DNA of 64,000 nt. Origin: JAHBXL01 sp038247555 (GTDB lineage: Bacteria; Planctomycetota; Phycisphaerae; Phycisphaerales; UBA1924). Below, in pieces: positions 8,972 to 17,322 of the stretch. The notes below the pieces were generated by a model. The model saw only the letters and a program-made list of their open reading frames with translations, ran no database searches and was not told the origin of the DNA. Numbering within the stretch: position 1 is the first letter of the stretch; every line of letters starts with the position of its first letter. The stretch lies in assembly GCA_038247555.1 (NCBI GenBank), contig JBBRUT010000002.1:16955-80954 (forward strand), read 5' to 3'. A program made the translations under genes and the position numbers.

Positions 8972-10465
8972 ATGGCCTCGACTGAAACCGCAGAGCGTCC
9001 GAACAAAGTCAAAATCACCGATGTCGGCCCCTCGCGAAAGAAGCTGTCGATCGAAATCCCGGCGGAGACGGTTTCGGAGCACTTGGGTACATCGATCGAG
9101 ACGCTCACCTCGGAAACCGAACTTCCCGGCTTCCGCAAGGGGCGCGCACCGCGTCGGCTTGTGGAGAAGCGGTTCGGGAGCACGCTGCGTCGCGAGGCGC
9201 GGAACCAGCTGGTGTCGCAGGCATACTCCAAGGCCGTCGAGGATAACAAGCTCCGCGTGATCGGCGACCCGATCAGCGAGGACCTCCTGAACACGGAGAT
9301 CGAGGACGGCAAGGCACTGGCGTTCGAGGTCGAGATTGAGGTGCTGCCGGAGTTTGAACTGCCGGCGTTTGAAGGCATCGCGATCAAGAAGCCGCGGCTT
9401 GAGGTTTCGGAAGTCCTTGTGAAGCGCGAAGTTGACCGGCTTTTGCTGAACGAAGGCCGCCTGGAGCCGAAGGCCGCGCCGGGCAAGGGCGATTACCTCA
9501 CCGGGCACGCGGTGATGGTGGACGACTCGGAAGAGAAGCACTACGACATCCAGGATGCGGTGATCCAGATCCCGACCGAGGAGCAGAACGGCCGCGGAAT
9601 GATTCTGGGCGTGATGGTCGACGACTTTGCCAAGCAGCTTGGCAAGCCGGAAGTCGGCAACGAACTGACCGTCACCACGACCGGACCGGAGAACCACGAG
9701 AACGACAAGATCCGCGGCAGGAAGCTCACGATCACTTTCCAGATTGCCCGCGCCGATGAGATCATCCCGGCGACCGCGGAAGAAGTGTCGCAGCGGTACG
9801 GCCTTGACGACGCGAGCAAGGTCAACGAGATCATCCGCGACCGGATCCAGCAGCGCGCTGGGATCGAGCAGCAGGCTGCGATGCGGAACCAGATCGCCCG
9901 TTGGCTGCTTGAGAACGTCACGATGGAGATGCCCGAACGCGTCACCGCCGCACAGACGTCACGCAACCTTGAGCGTCGCCGACTGGAGCTCTCGTATCGC
10001 GGCGTCGATCAGCAGAAGATCGAAGAGCAGCTGGCAGAGATCCGCGCGGCGTCGAACGACTCGGCCGTGCGGGAGTTGAAACTATTCTTCATCCTGGATC
10101 GCGCGGGCGAAAAGCTCGATGTCAAGGTGACCGAGGCTGAACTGAACGGGCGGATCGCCCAGATGGCCGCGATGCGAGGCGAGCGTCCCGAGAAGCTCCG
10201 CCAGGAACTGTTCTCGCGGAACCAGATGGGAACAGTGTGGACACAGATCCGCGAGCACAAGACGCTCGACGCGATCATCGCGAAGTCGAAGGTTGATGAG
10301 ATCAGCCTCGATGAGTTCAACAAGGTGATGAGCGAGCAGAACGAGGCGGGCGAGGGCACCAAGAAGCCCGCCAAGAAGTCCGCAAAGAAGGATGAGGCCG
10401 AGGCCGACGCTGAGGAAGCGACCGAGAGCAAGCCCAAGAGCAAGACCAAGAAGAAGGCGGAGTGA
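8972..10465 (+). CDS. tig: Trigger factor (ribosome-associated chaperone/prolyl isomerase)
   Basis: A 497-residue trigger factor. The N-terminal ribosome-binding domain contains ELPGFRKGRAPRRLVEKRFG, the signature loop (GFRxGxxP) that docks at the ribosomal exit tunnel. A central domain in the FKBP position and a helical C-terminal domain with ARW-x-LLENVTMEMPE follow. The FKBP-like region is weakly conserved, so isomerase activity is uncertain. The last 45 or so residues are a Lys/Glu/Ala-rich tail (KKPAKKSAKK, KSKTKKKAE) longer than usual for the family. The ATG at 8972 has GGAG 8 bp upstream; an in-frame extension to 8873 is unsupported. A strong terminator follows. Confidence 0.93.
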   Translation: MASTETAERPNKVKITDVGPSRKKLSIEIPAETVSEHLGTSIETLTSETELPGFRKGRAPRRLVEKRFGSTLRREARNQLVSQAYSKAVEDNKLRVIGDPISEDLLNTEIEDGKALAFEVEIEVLPEFELPAFEGIAIKKPRLEVSEVLVKREVDRLLLNEGRLEPKAAPGKGDYLTGHAVMVDDSEEKHYDIQDAVIQIPTEEQNGRGMILGVMVDDFAKQLGKPEVGNELTVTTTGPENHENDKIRGRKLTITFQIARADEIIPATAEEVSQRYGLDDASKVNEIIRDRIQQRAGIEQQAAMRNQIARWLLENVTMEMPERVTAAQTSRNLERRRLELSYRGVDQQKIEEQLAEIRAASNDSAVRELKLFFILDRAGEKLDVKVTEAELNGRIAQMAAMRGERPEKLRQELFSRNQMGTVWTQIREHKTLDAIIAKSKVDEISLDEFNKVMSEQNEAGEGTKKPAKKSAKKDEAEADAEEATESKPKSKTKKKAE

Positions 10466-10495
10466 GACTCGGCCGGCTGAACAACTGACGTGCGC

Positions 10496-10528
10496 AAAGA
10501 AGGCCGGGACACAGCTCCGGCCTTCTTT
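10496..10528 (+). terminator. Strong bidirectional terminator between tig and the convergent gene
   Basis: A perfect 12-bp inverted repeat, AAAGAAGGCCGG (10496-10507) with CCGGCCTTCTTT (10517-10528), around a 9-base loop. T-rich on the plus-strand exit and A-rich on entry, so it can serve both convergent genes. Confidence 0.9.
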
Positions 10529-10534
10529 CTGCGC

Positions 10535-11158
10535 TCAGGTTGCCGAGCTGCCGACAGGGTGTGCATCCGCTCCCGCCGCGAAGGCGCGGATGAGGTAGTG
10601 CCCGCTGGCAGCGATGAGGCAGATGGAGGCGATTCCCATCGCGATGAAGATCGCGGCGCGAGCAGGGCCCGCGCTGGAGCTGATCCAGGAACGCGAGAAC
10701 CAAGCGGCGGCCACGATTCCGCACAGCACGGCACCGAAGAGCAACCCCTTGGCCAACGCGGGCAGGGCCAGTCGGGGGCTGCGGGCAAGGACGATGACGG
10801 CTGCCGCAAGGGCGAGGAGGGCGGCATCGACGAGTCGGAGCATGAGGTAAGGCCTGAGGCTCTGACCCGCGAGAAACTTTCCCGCACCGATGTAGCTGAG
10901 GAGCGATCCGACGCCAACCGCGCCGGCGATACACAAAAGCGTGAGGGCCGGTCCATCGCGGAAACGCCCCATCGCCGCGAGCACGCCCATCGCCGCGGCC
11001 ACGGCGATGACCACTTCAAACCCCACGAGGAACCAGCTTGTGGGCTGGTTCCAGATCGCAATCGCCAGCAACACGAGGGAGCTGAGCCCCGTCGCGGCAC
11101 ACAGGACTCCGACCGGAATGCGGAAAAGTGAATGGTCAGAAAGCTGTTGTCGCTGCAT
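10535..11158 (-). CDS. Polytopic membrane protein of unknown function
   Basis: A 207-residue protein with about six hydrophobic segments, for example PVGVLCAATGLSSLVLLAIA, WFLVGFEVVIAVAAAMGVLA, LTLLCIAGAVGVGSLLSY, LVDAALLALAAAVIVLA, GLLFGAVLCGIVAAAWF and AAIFIAMGIASICLIAA. I see no family motif. The start is placed at the ATG at 11156-11158 (MQRQQLSD), which has GGGGGA upstream; the in-frame extension to 11416 is arginine/serine-rich and looks non-coding. It converges on tig and shares its terminator. Confidence 0.6.
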   Translation of the reverse strand: MQRQQLSDHSLFRIPVGVLCAATGLSSLVLLAIAIWNQPTSWFLVGFEVVIAVAAAMGVLAAMGRFRDGPALTLLCIAGAVGVGSLLSYIGAGKFLAGQSLRPYLMLRLVDAALLALAAAVIVLARSPRLALPALAKGLLFGAVLCGIVAAAWFSRSWISSSAGPARAAIFIAMGIASICLIAASGHYLIRAFAAGADAHPVGSSAT

Positions 11159-11652
11159 GAGGCGGATCCCCCGTTGGCTGGATGTGCGGGAAGTGCGTTT
11201 GTATCGACGCGAAGAGGATGTGGTTCGACAGTGAGCGGGGCTTTCGTACACACGCTCCCCGAATGTCCCTCCCTGATAATGGGTAGGACCTTCTCGGCGA
11301 GGGCGATTGTGGGGCGGAAGGCACCGAATCCAATCAGTTCCCGACCGCGTTTTCACGATGAGAGCCGACTGAGCCGATGTAGCCCATAACGGCACATCGA
11401 TTGCGGATGGTTTCAACGAGGATCTTGAGCCTTGCAGACCACTCCTTCATCTCCTTACTCGGCGACGGTCTCTGAGGCCCGGCAACTGACGCGCCGGATC
11501 ATTGCCGGATGGGCATCGGACATCCTCGGACTTGGGCGGCGTGGCTTGCTGTCGCCGAACTGGTCGAGATTGCAGCGGTCGTCTCAGGAGGCTGGGCCTT
11601 CACGCCCGCCGCGCGAAATCGCATCTGAACAATCCTGCACGGAGGACTTGGT
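11159..11652. other. Intergenic region between a divergent membrane gene and fliD
   Basis: About 490 bp without a convincing gene. A 74-codon TTG-start frame (11432-11656) overlaps the fliD start, but it has poor initiation signals and matches nothing I know. The region probably holds the promoters of both flanking genes; I could not identify the hexamers with confidence. Confidence 0.5.
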
Positions 11653-14481
11653 ATGAGCGGGATTACATCGAGTACGGGTTTGATCAGCGGGATTGACTCC
11701 GGCTCGCTCATCCAGCAGTTGCTGGCGATCGAGGCGCGGCCGAAGCAGTTTGCGCAGCGGCGGGTGCTGAAGCTGCAGTCCCAGCAGGCGGCGCTTCTGG
11801 ACCTGAACAGCCGACTGTCGGCGTTGAAGACCGCCGCGAGCAAGTTCCGCACATCGAATATTTTCAACACAACCTCGGCGACCAGCTCGAATCCGGATGT
11901 CCTGACCGCCAGAGCGTCTCCCGGCGCTGCCCTGGGTAGCTTTAGCTTTCTGGTGGACCGGGTGGTGCAGAGTCAGCAATCGATGTCGCGCGGCATTGTC
12001 GATCGGAACAGCACGGGGCTGGGTTTGACCTCGGTGACTGTGGAATCCGCCCAGGCGAGGCTTGATCGCGACACGGACCTGTCGCTTCTCAATGGTGGGG
12101 AAGGGGTTTCTCGTGGGCGTGTGACGGTAACCGATGCCTCGGGCGCGACGGCGACAGTTGATCTGTCGCGGGCGGGGACGGTCAATGATGTCCTGACGGC
12201 GTTCAACTCGACGGCTGGCGTGCGGGTCCGGCTTTCGATCGAGGACTCGAGGTTTGTGCTCACGGATGAGTCGGGCGGCACGGGCTCGGTGAGTGTGGCG
12301 AATGTTTCGGGGTTCTCGACAGCGACCTCACTCGGGCTGGAGGGTTCTGCGGCTGACGGCTCGCTTGAGGGACAGGCAATCTTGCGGCTCGGGGATTCGA
12401 CGCCGCTCTCGTCACTTCGCGACGGATTGGGGATCGGCTTAAACGGCGCGGTGGGCAACAACACCGCGGACTTCACGCTGAAGACTCGCGACGGCTCAAC
12501 GTACGCGATTGACATCGGCAACATCTACGGCCCGACGGGTGAGCAGACCGCGACGGCGGTGGCGACCGTGGGCCAGCTCCGCGCAAGGATCTCCTCGCAG
12601 ACAGAAGGCAAGGTTTCGGTCGAGACGACCGCTGACGGTCTGGGATTCCGCCTTGTGGATGCATCGGCGCCGACAGGCTCTAACAACCTGGAAGTCATCG
12701 CGCTGGCGTCAAGCACCGCGGCGACAGATCTGGGGCTGGTCGGCTCGAGCGGCACCGGCACACTCAACGGCCGCACGGTGCTTTCGGGCCTGAACTCGGT
12801 GCTGGCATCGAATCTTCGGGGCGGGCAGGGCCTGTCGTCGGGCACGTTCAACATCTCGACACGAGACGGGTTTGACTACAGCTTCGCTGTCTCGACAACC
12901 GGCTCGCTGTCACGCATCATCGGCGAGATATCCGCAGCAACCGGCGGCAAGGTGGTCGCGTCGTTGTCGTCGTCGGGCACGAGTCTGGTGCTGCGCGACA
13001 CAACTGGCGGGTTTGACCCGCTGGTGGTGAGCGGTGCAGGGGCGGAGCAGCTTGGCGTTGCCGCGGCGGATGGCGTGGATTCATCCACCATCAGCGGGGA
13101 GCGTCAGCAGCTTCGGTATGTTGACAGTGCGGTGCTGCTTTCGACGCTCAATGGCGGTCGGGGCGTGGGCACGGGATCTTTCGAGATCTTTGATACGTCG
13201 GGCGTGCGGTCGTTGATCGATATCGGCGCAGACTCCCGCACGATTGGCGACGTTGTCGCAGAGATCAACAGCCGCGGCCTGAATGTGCGGGCCCGCGTGA
13301 ATGACAACGGTGATGGGCTGGTCATCGAGCCTCGCGATCTGAACACAGCAGGATCGCTGAAGATCCGCGTGCAGGATGTGAGCGGCACGGTCGGGCGATC
13401 ACTCAATATCGTCGGAGAAGCTTCGGGGACCGGGGCGAGCAACTTCATCGATGGGTCACTCGAGCGCGAGATCGAAGTCTCGGCGACCGACACGCTGGAC
13501 ACGATCGTGACGAAGATCAATGCCGGTCGCACCGGCGTGCTGGCGTCGGTGATCAGCGATGGCTCGGCCGCGGCACCGTTCCGGTTGCGTTTGACGGCGC
13601 GGGACAGTGGCGTGGCCGGAGCGTTTACCTTCGACACGGCGGGGGCGGACCTGAGCGTTGAGAACACCGCTCAGGCTCGCAACGCGCGGATGTTCTTCGG
13701 GTCCGATGACCCGGCGCGGGCCATCCTCCTGACCAGCAGTACAAACACATTCTCAAACATCATCGATCGCACCACGATCGATGTCTCCGGCGTGAGCGAC
13801 GAACCGATCACGGTGAACCTCAACCGCGACACCGCGGCGATCGAGACGGCGATCAACGACTTTGTGACGGCCTTCAACTCGCTGTCGGGCCGGATCGCCA
13901 CCTCCACAGCGTATGACGCCGCGACGAAGCAGTCAGGACCGCTGCTGGGCGATTCGGTTGCGCTGGAACTCCGGCGTGCGATGTTCTCGACCGTGCAGGG
14001 ACGCGCCAGGGGTGTCTCGGGCGGGTATCAGTTCCTCAGCCAGGTAGGCGTGAAGACCGCACCCGGGGGTCAGCTTGCTGTTGACTCCACCAAGCTTCGG
14101 GCTGCGCTCGAAACGGACCCTCAGGGCGTGGCAGAGCTGTTCGCGGCATTTGAGGCGAACACCCGCGAGGAACGCACCGAGGTTCTCCCCGGCGTGTTTG
14201 TCCGCAATACCGGCGGCGACACGTACGCCCGTCTGGGTGTCGCGGAACAGATCGCGCTGTTTGCTGACAGGTACCTTTCGCCAGCCGGAGGCTTGCTCAC
14301 TCGCAAACGGGAGAGTCTGGATAACCAAATCAACCTGCAGATCCAGCGGATCGGTGAGATCGATTCCCGCCTGGCGCGGCGTCGGGACACTCTCGTTCGC
14401 CAGTTCGCCGGGCTGGAGACCACGCTCGCGCAGCTGCAGCGTCAGCAGTCTTCGCTCGCAGGGCTTTCTCAGGCTGGCTGA
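11653..14481 (+). CDS. fliD: Flagellar filament cap protein FliD (enlarged)
   Basis: A 942-residue FliD (hook-associated protein 2), the cap that folds flagellin at the filament tip. The N-terminus (GITSSTGLISGIDSGSLIQQ) and heptad-rich start match FliD_N (about 1-105). The C-terminal part (about 700-940) has the FliD_C features LNRDTAAIETAINDFVTAFN and a final coiled coil. Enterobacterial FliD is under 500 residues. The extra length comes from about four tandem modules (near residues 142, 250, 380 and 493), each with an LSxLNGGxGVxxG-type start, an IDIG/VDLS strand and a TIGDV-type helix, resembling flagellin_IN repeats. GGAGG precedes the ATG by 7 bp. fliS follows by 100 bp. Confidence 0.92.
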   Translation: MSGITSSTGLISGIDSGSLIQQLLAIEARPKQFAQRRVLKLQSQQAALLDLNSRLSALKTAASKFRTSNIFNTTSATSSNPDVLTARASPGAALGSFSFLVDRVVQSQQSMSRGIVDRNSTGLGLTSVTVESAQARLDRDTDLSLLNGGEGVSRGRVTVTDASGATATVDLSRAGTVNDVLTAFNSTAGVRVRLSIEDSRFVLTDESGGTGSVSVANVSGFSTATSLGLEGSAADGSLEGQAILRLGDSTPLSSLRDGLGIGLNGAVGNNTADFTLKTRDGSTYAIDIGNIYGPTGEQTATAVATVGQLRARISSQTEGKVSVETTADGLGFRLVDASAPTGSNNLEVIALASSTAATDLGLVGSSGTGTLNGRTVLSGLNSVLASNLRGGQGLSSGTFNISTRDGFDYSFAVSTTGSLSRIIGEISAATGGKVVASLSSSGTSLVLRDTTGGFDPLVVSGAGAEQLGVAAADGVDSSTISGERQQLRYVDSAVLLSTLNGGRGVGTGSFEIFDTSGVRSLIDIGADSRTIGDVVAEINSRGLNVRARVNDNGDGLVIEPRDLNTAGSLKIRVQDVSGTVGRSLNIVGEASGTGASNFIDGSLEREIEVSATDTLDTIVTKINAGRTGVLASVISDGSAAAPFRLRLTARDSGVAGAFTFDTAGADLSVENTAQARNARMFFGSDDPARAILLTSSTNTFSNIIDRTTIDVSGVSDEPITVNLNRDTAAIETAINDFVTAFNSLSGRIATSTAYDAATKQSGPLLGDSVALELRRAMFSTVQGRARGVSGGYQFLSQVGVKTAPGGQLAVDSTKLRAALETDPQGVAELFAAFEANTREERTEVLPGVFVRNTGGDTYARLGVAEQIALFADRYLSPAGGLLTRKRESLDNQINLQIQRIGEIDSRLARRRDTLVRQFAGLETTLAQLQRQQSSLAGLSQAG
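12076..13340 (+). repeat. Four tandem ~110-residue modules inside fliD
   Basis: Module starts read LSLLNGGEGVSRG, LSSLRDGLGIGLNG, LASNLRGGQGLSSG and LLSTLNGGRGVGTG. Each is followed by a strand ending in a VDLS/IDIG-like motif and a short helix (TVNDVLTAFN, TVGQLRARI, SLSRIIGEI, TIGDVVAEIN). Protein-level repeat only; the DNA is diverged. Confidence 0.7.
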
Positions 14482-14581
14482 ACAAGCGCAGCTTTGAGCG
14501 TTTCCCAAATTGGCGCTGGCGGCTTGGTCCATCTCCATTACACGGTCAAGCCTCCCCCCACTTCGTCCGATACTCCACGCC

Positions 14582-15043
14582 ATGACGCAGGCAAACGGCA
14601 CGGCCAATACCTATCTCCGCACCAAGGTTCTGACGGCGAGCCCGGAGGAACTGCGCCTGCTGCTCCTGGACGGGGCGATCAAGTTTCTTCGGCAGGGATG
14701 CGAAGGCCTGACGCGGAAGGACTGGGAAGCGGTGTTCGACGGCTTCTCGAAGTGTCGCAACATCGTGTTGGAGCTGATGAGCTCGGTCCGGCCCGACATC
14801 GACCCGGACCTCTGCTCCAAGGTGACCTCGCTCTACACATTCCTGTTCACCCAGCTCGTCGAAGCTGGCTTCGAGAAAGACCTGGTCAAGGCCGAGAAGG
14901 TGCTTGGAATTCTTGAGTACGAGCGTGAAACATGGGTGCTGGCGATAGAGAAAGCCGCGGAAGAGCGTGGCGTCCGTCGCGAGACCGTCGGCGCCGCAGC
15001 ATCCGACCGGCCGCGCCAGGGCACACTCAGCCTTCAGGGCTGA
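14582..15043 (+). CDS. fliS: Flagellar export chaperone FliS
   Basis: A 153-residue helical protein of FliS length. It begins MTQANGTANTYLRTKVLTASPEELRLLLLDG and continues AIKFLRQGCEG, matching the YxxxxVxTASPxELxLMLYDGAIKFL consensus of FliS. FliS binds the C-terminus of flagellin in the cytoplasm and keeps it export-competent. Its position straight after fliD is the common fliD-fliS arrangement. The frame extends upstream to 14510, but the ATG at 14582 starts at the conserved N-terminus. It ends 6 bp before the convergent PpiC gene. Confidence 0.9.
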   Translation: MTQANGTANTYLRTKVLTASPEELRLLLLDGAIKFLRQGCEGLTRKDWEAVFDGFSKCRNIVLELMSSVRPDIDPDLCSKVTSLYTFLFTQLVEAGFEKDLVKAEKVLGILEYERETWVLAIEKAAEERGVRRETVGAAASDRPRQGTLSLQG

Positions 15044-15049
15044 CCAACT

Positions 15050-16060
15050 TCACCGTTCCGTGCCTCGTCGGCTCCGCCACGACCATTCAAGCGCATCATC
15101 AAGCACACTGAGCCGCGCGGCTTCCGTCTCGATCAACGACCTGGCAACCCGGTCCATCAGGGCACGCTCGCGCACGGCTCGGATCTCCTCTTCAAGTTCC
15201 TTCGACACGCTCGCGGCGTCCGTTCCCGAAGGCGGCAGCCGTTCTTCGATGCGCACGATTGCAAATCCGGGCAGGTTGTCCCATGTCACCATCACCGGAG
15301 AGCTCACCGCGCTGGGCTCGGTGTCCTCGATTGCACGCCGGAACGCGACGGGGTAGCTTGGGTCTGCCGGACTGATTGGGTCGAGCAGGCCGCCGCGGAG
15401 CCGGGATGGATCGGCAGAAAGTCTTGCAGCGACATCGGAGAAAGATTCGCCCGCTGCCAATCGCCTGGAAACATCCGCGATTCCTTCCTGAGTTCGCACG
15501 AGGATCAGTCGAGCCCGGATGCGTGTGCCGTGTCGGAGCGCGAAGGCCTGATCAACGTCCTCTGGAGAGACGACGACACCGGCCGGACCCGCGGCTTTGC
15601 GGACAATCGCCCGGAGCATGGCGTTCCGCCGGAGAAGTCCGGCGAAGCGACGTTCGCCCAGCCCTCGCGAAATACGGACATCCCGGACCAGCCGCTCGCC
15701 CTCGGAAACCGGAACCTGCGCTGCGCGAGAAAGAGATGTCAGAAGGAGGTCACGCTCGAAGCCCACTTCGGGATCGCCGACGACGATGGACTGGTCGCGG
15801 CAGGCCTGCTCCAGCGCTCGAGAGAGTATGACCTCTTCGATCACGATGGCCCCTGCCGCCTCGGCAAGCAATGGGGCAACCTCCGGCCAGCCGATGGCCT
15901 GCCCGTCAAGCACCGCTGCTGGGCGGTCCCCCGCGCCGCCGGCGGGTTGCGAGTGGGCCGGCGCTGGTTGCGGCCAGAGCAGGGCCGGAAGACTGCAACA
16001 CGCCACACCGAATAGGGCGTATCGGAAGAAGGAGACGCACTTGTGGTTGTATGATGGCAT
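15050..16060 (-). CDS. PpiC-type peptidyl-prolyl isomerase / exported chaperone
   Basis: A 336-residue SurA/PrsA-like protein. The start at 16060 (MPSYNHKCVSFFRYALFGVACC) gives a signal peptide; the longer reading to 16249 overlaps the divergent gene. The N-terminal half is helical, like a SurA chaperone domain. The parvulin domain (about 210-300) contains RIRARLILVRTQEGI and LAAGESFSDVAARLSADPS, the conserved 'HILV...G.dF..lA...S.d.s' pattern, with GGLLDPISPAD following. The His of the HIL motif is replaced (ARLILV), so isomerase activity may be reduced. No strong Shine-Dalgarno precedes the ATG. Likely a periplasmic folding factor. Confidence 0.8.
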   Translation of the reverse strand: MPSYNHKCVSFFRYALFGVACCSLPALLWPQPAPAHSQPAGGAGDRPAAVLDGQAIGWPEVAPLLAEAAGAIVIEEVILSRALEQACRDQSIVVGDPEVGFERDLLLTSLSRAAQVPVSEGERLVRDVRISRGLGERRFAGLLRRNAMLRAIVRKAAGPAGVVVSPEDVDQAFALRHGTRIRARLILVRTQEGIADVSRRLAAGESFSDVAARLSADPSRLRGGLLDPISPADPSYPVAFRRAIEDTEPSAVSSPVMVTWDNLPGFAIVRIEERLPPSGTDAASVSKELEEEIRAVRERALMDRVARSLIETEAARLSVLDDALEWSWRSRRGTER

Positions 16061-16107
16061 TGGGCAATGACACGCTCGCGCGGACCCCGGGTCAATTGAA
16101 ACCGAAG

Positions 16108-17163
16108 ATGGAAACACAAAGCCCCCCAACTCCTCTTCCGACTCCCCGGCCGCGGACCACCGTGTGCCCCTACTGCGGCCACATGAACGCGGGAGCCGCG
16201 TCTTGCGATCGCTGCCGCGGACTGTTTGAACCGCTGTCGCGGCAAGCATCGCAGAACAGCATGGGTCCCTGGTTCATCCGGGATGAAGCGAATCCGTTTC
16301 TTCCGGGGTGCTCGTTGCACACGCTGCGGGTGCTGATTCGCCGTGGGAAGGTGACCCGCGACACGATCCTGCGGGGCCCATCAACACGCCAGTTCTGGAC
16401 CTTTGCCCGAAACGCTCCCGGCATTGGCAACCTGCTGGGGGAGTGTCACGCGTGCCACGCGGACGCCTCACCGGAAGATGCCAGATGCGGGGCGTGTGGC
16501 GCTTCGTTTGAGGTCATCGCCGATCGGGAGCGGCTCGGGTTGTCGGATGTTCGCCTGCTGCCAGGCCACGCCGCGCCCGAGCAGATCGCCGCGGCGAGCG
16601 TGCCGGCGGATCGGTTAGGGGACGGCCAACCAGCGAATCGTCGAAAGCCGGAGGGTGCAGAAAAGCCACTGGTGGGTGTGGATGACCCAGCCGAAGCGCA
16701 GGCGTTCATCGCCGCGAGACAGCGACAACGGCGATCGCGGCGTCGAAACATGATCGCGATCGTGTGGGCGTTGCTCGCGATTGGAATACTCGTGGCGGGT
16801 GTGTGGGTTGTCGCGAATCTCGGGCCGGAGAACACGCCGCGTCAGAATGCGATATCCGTTCTGAATCCGAACAAAATAGGCGGGTCGGGTTCGAGTGAAC
16901 CACGCACGGCCCCCAAGAATGCGGAGGCGAGCGAAGAGGGGCCAATAACGTCCCCGCCTGCCGAACCTGACCCGACTCAAGCAGGTGAAGGGCGCGAGAT
17001 CGAGGACCTCGTGCAGGAATTGGAGTCGAGCGACCTCTCGAAAGTACGGGCTGCAATGGCGGATCCTCGTTTGTCAGGGATAAAATCGGATTCACGCATT
17101 GCAGCAGCCCTCCGTATGGCCGAAGAACGAATCAGAATTGCAGAATTTGAGGGACGTTTGTAA
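16108..17163 (+). CDS. Zinc-ribbon / GYF_2-like single-pass membrane protein
   Basis: A 351-residue protein with an unusual order of parts. Residues about 17-31 form a zinc ribbon (CPYCGHMNAGAASCDRC). Next comes a GYF_2-like domain (about 50-105; GPWFIRDEANPFLPGCSLH, then WTFARNAPGIG), then a second zinc ribbon (CHACHADASPEDARCGACG). After an Arg-rich patch (RQRQRRSRRR) there is one transmembrane helix (MIAIVWALLAIGILVAGVWV) and a 100-residue tail ending in a short HEAT-like helical region. The start is the ATG at 16108; the frame is open further upstream but overlaps the divergent gene. The layout suggests a cytoplasmic binding module tethered to the membrane. Function unknown. Confidence 0.7.
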   Translation: METQSPPTPLPTPRPRTTVCPYCGHMNAGAASCDRCRGLFEPLSRQASQNSMGPWFIRDEANPFLPGCSLHTLRVLIRRGKVTRDTILRGPSTRQFWTFARNAPGIGNLLGECHACHADASPEDARCGACGASFEVIADRERLGLSDVRLLPGHAAPEQIAAASVPADRLGDGQPANRRKPEGAEKPLVGVDDPAEAQAFIAARQRQRRSRRRNMIAIVWALLAIGILVAGVWVVANLGPENTPRQNAISVLNPNKIGGSGSSEPRTAPKNAEASEEGPITSPPAEPDPTQAGEGREIEDLVQELESSDLSKVRAAMADPRLSGIKSDSRIAAALRMAEERIRIAEFEGRL

Positions 17164-17322
17164 AGGGTTCGTGTGGACGATGCATCCGCACCCCTGAACC
17201 TATCGTACTATTGCTCGTGTGGCGAGTGACTATTGGAAGCGTGTGGCCATAGACTCCGCCTCTTTCATTGACGTTCCCTCGGGCCTGTTCTTGGCTCGAC
17301 CGGAGCTGTCGCAGGAGCGCCC

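Noticed and set aside
11432..11656. A 74-codon TTG-start frame before fliD, considered as a flaG-like gene
   Set aside because: Weak start signal, no similarity to FlaG, and it overlaps the fliD start codon.
17206..17211. TACTAT as a -10 box for pseudopilin A
   Set aside because: No acceptable -35 hexamer lies 16-18 bp upstream.
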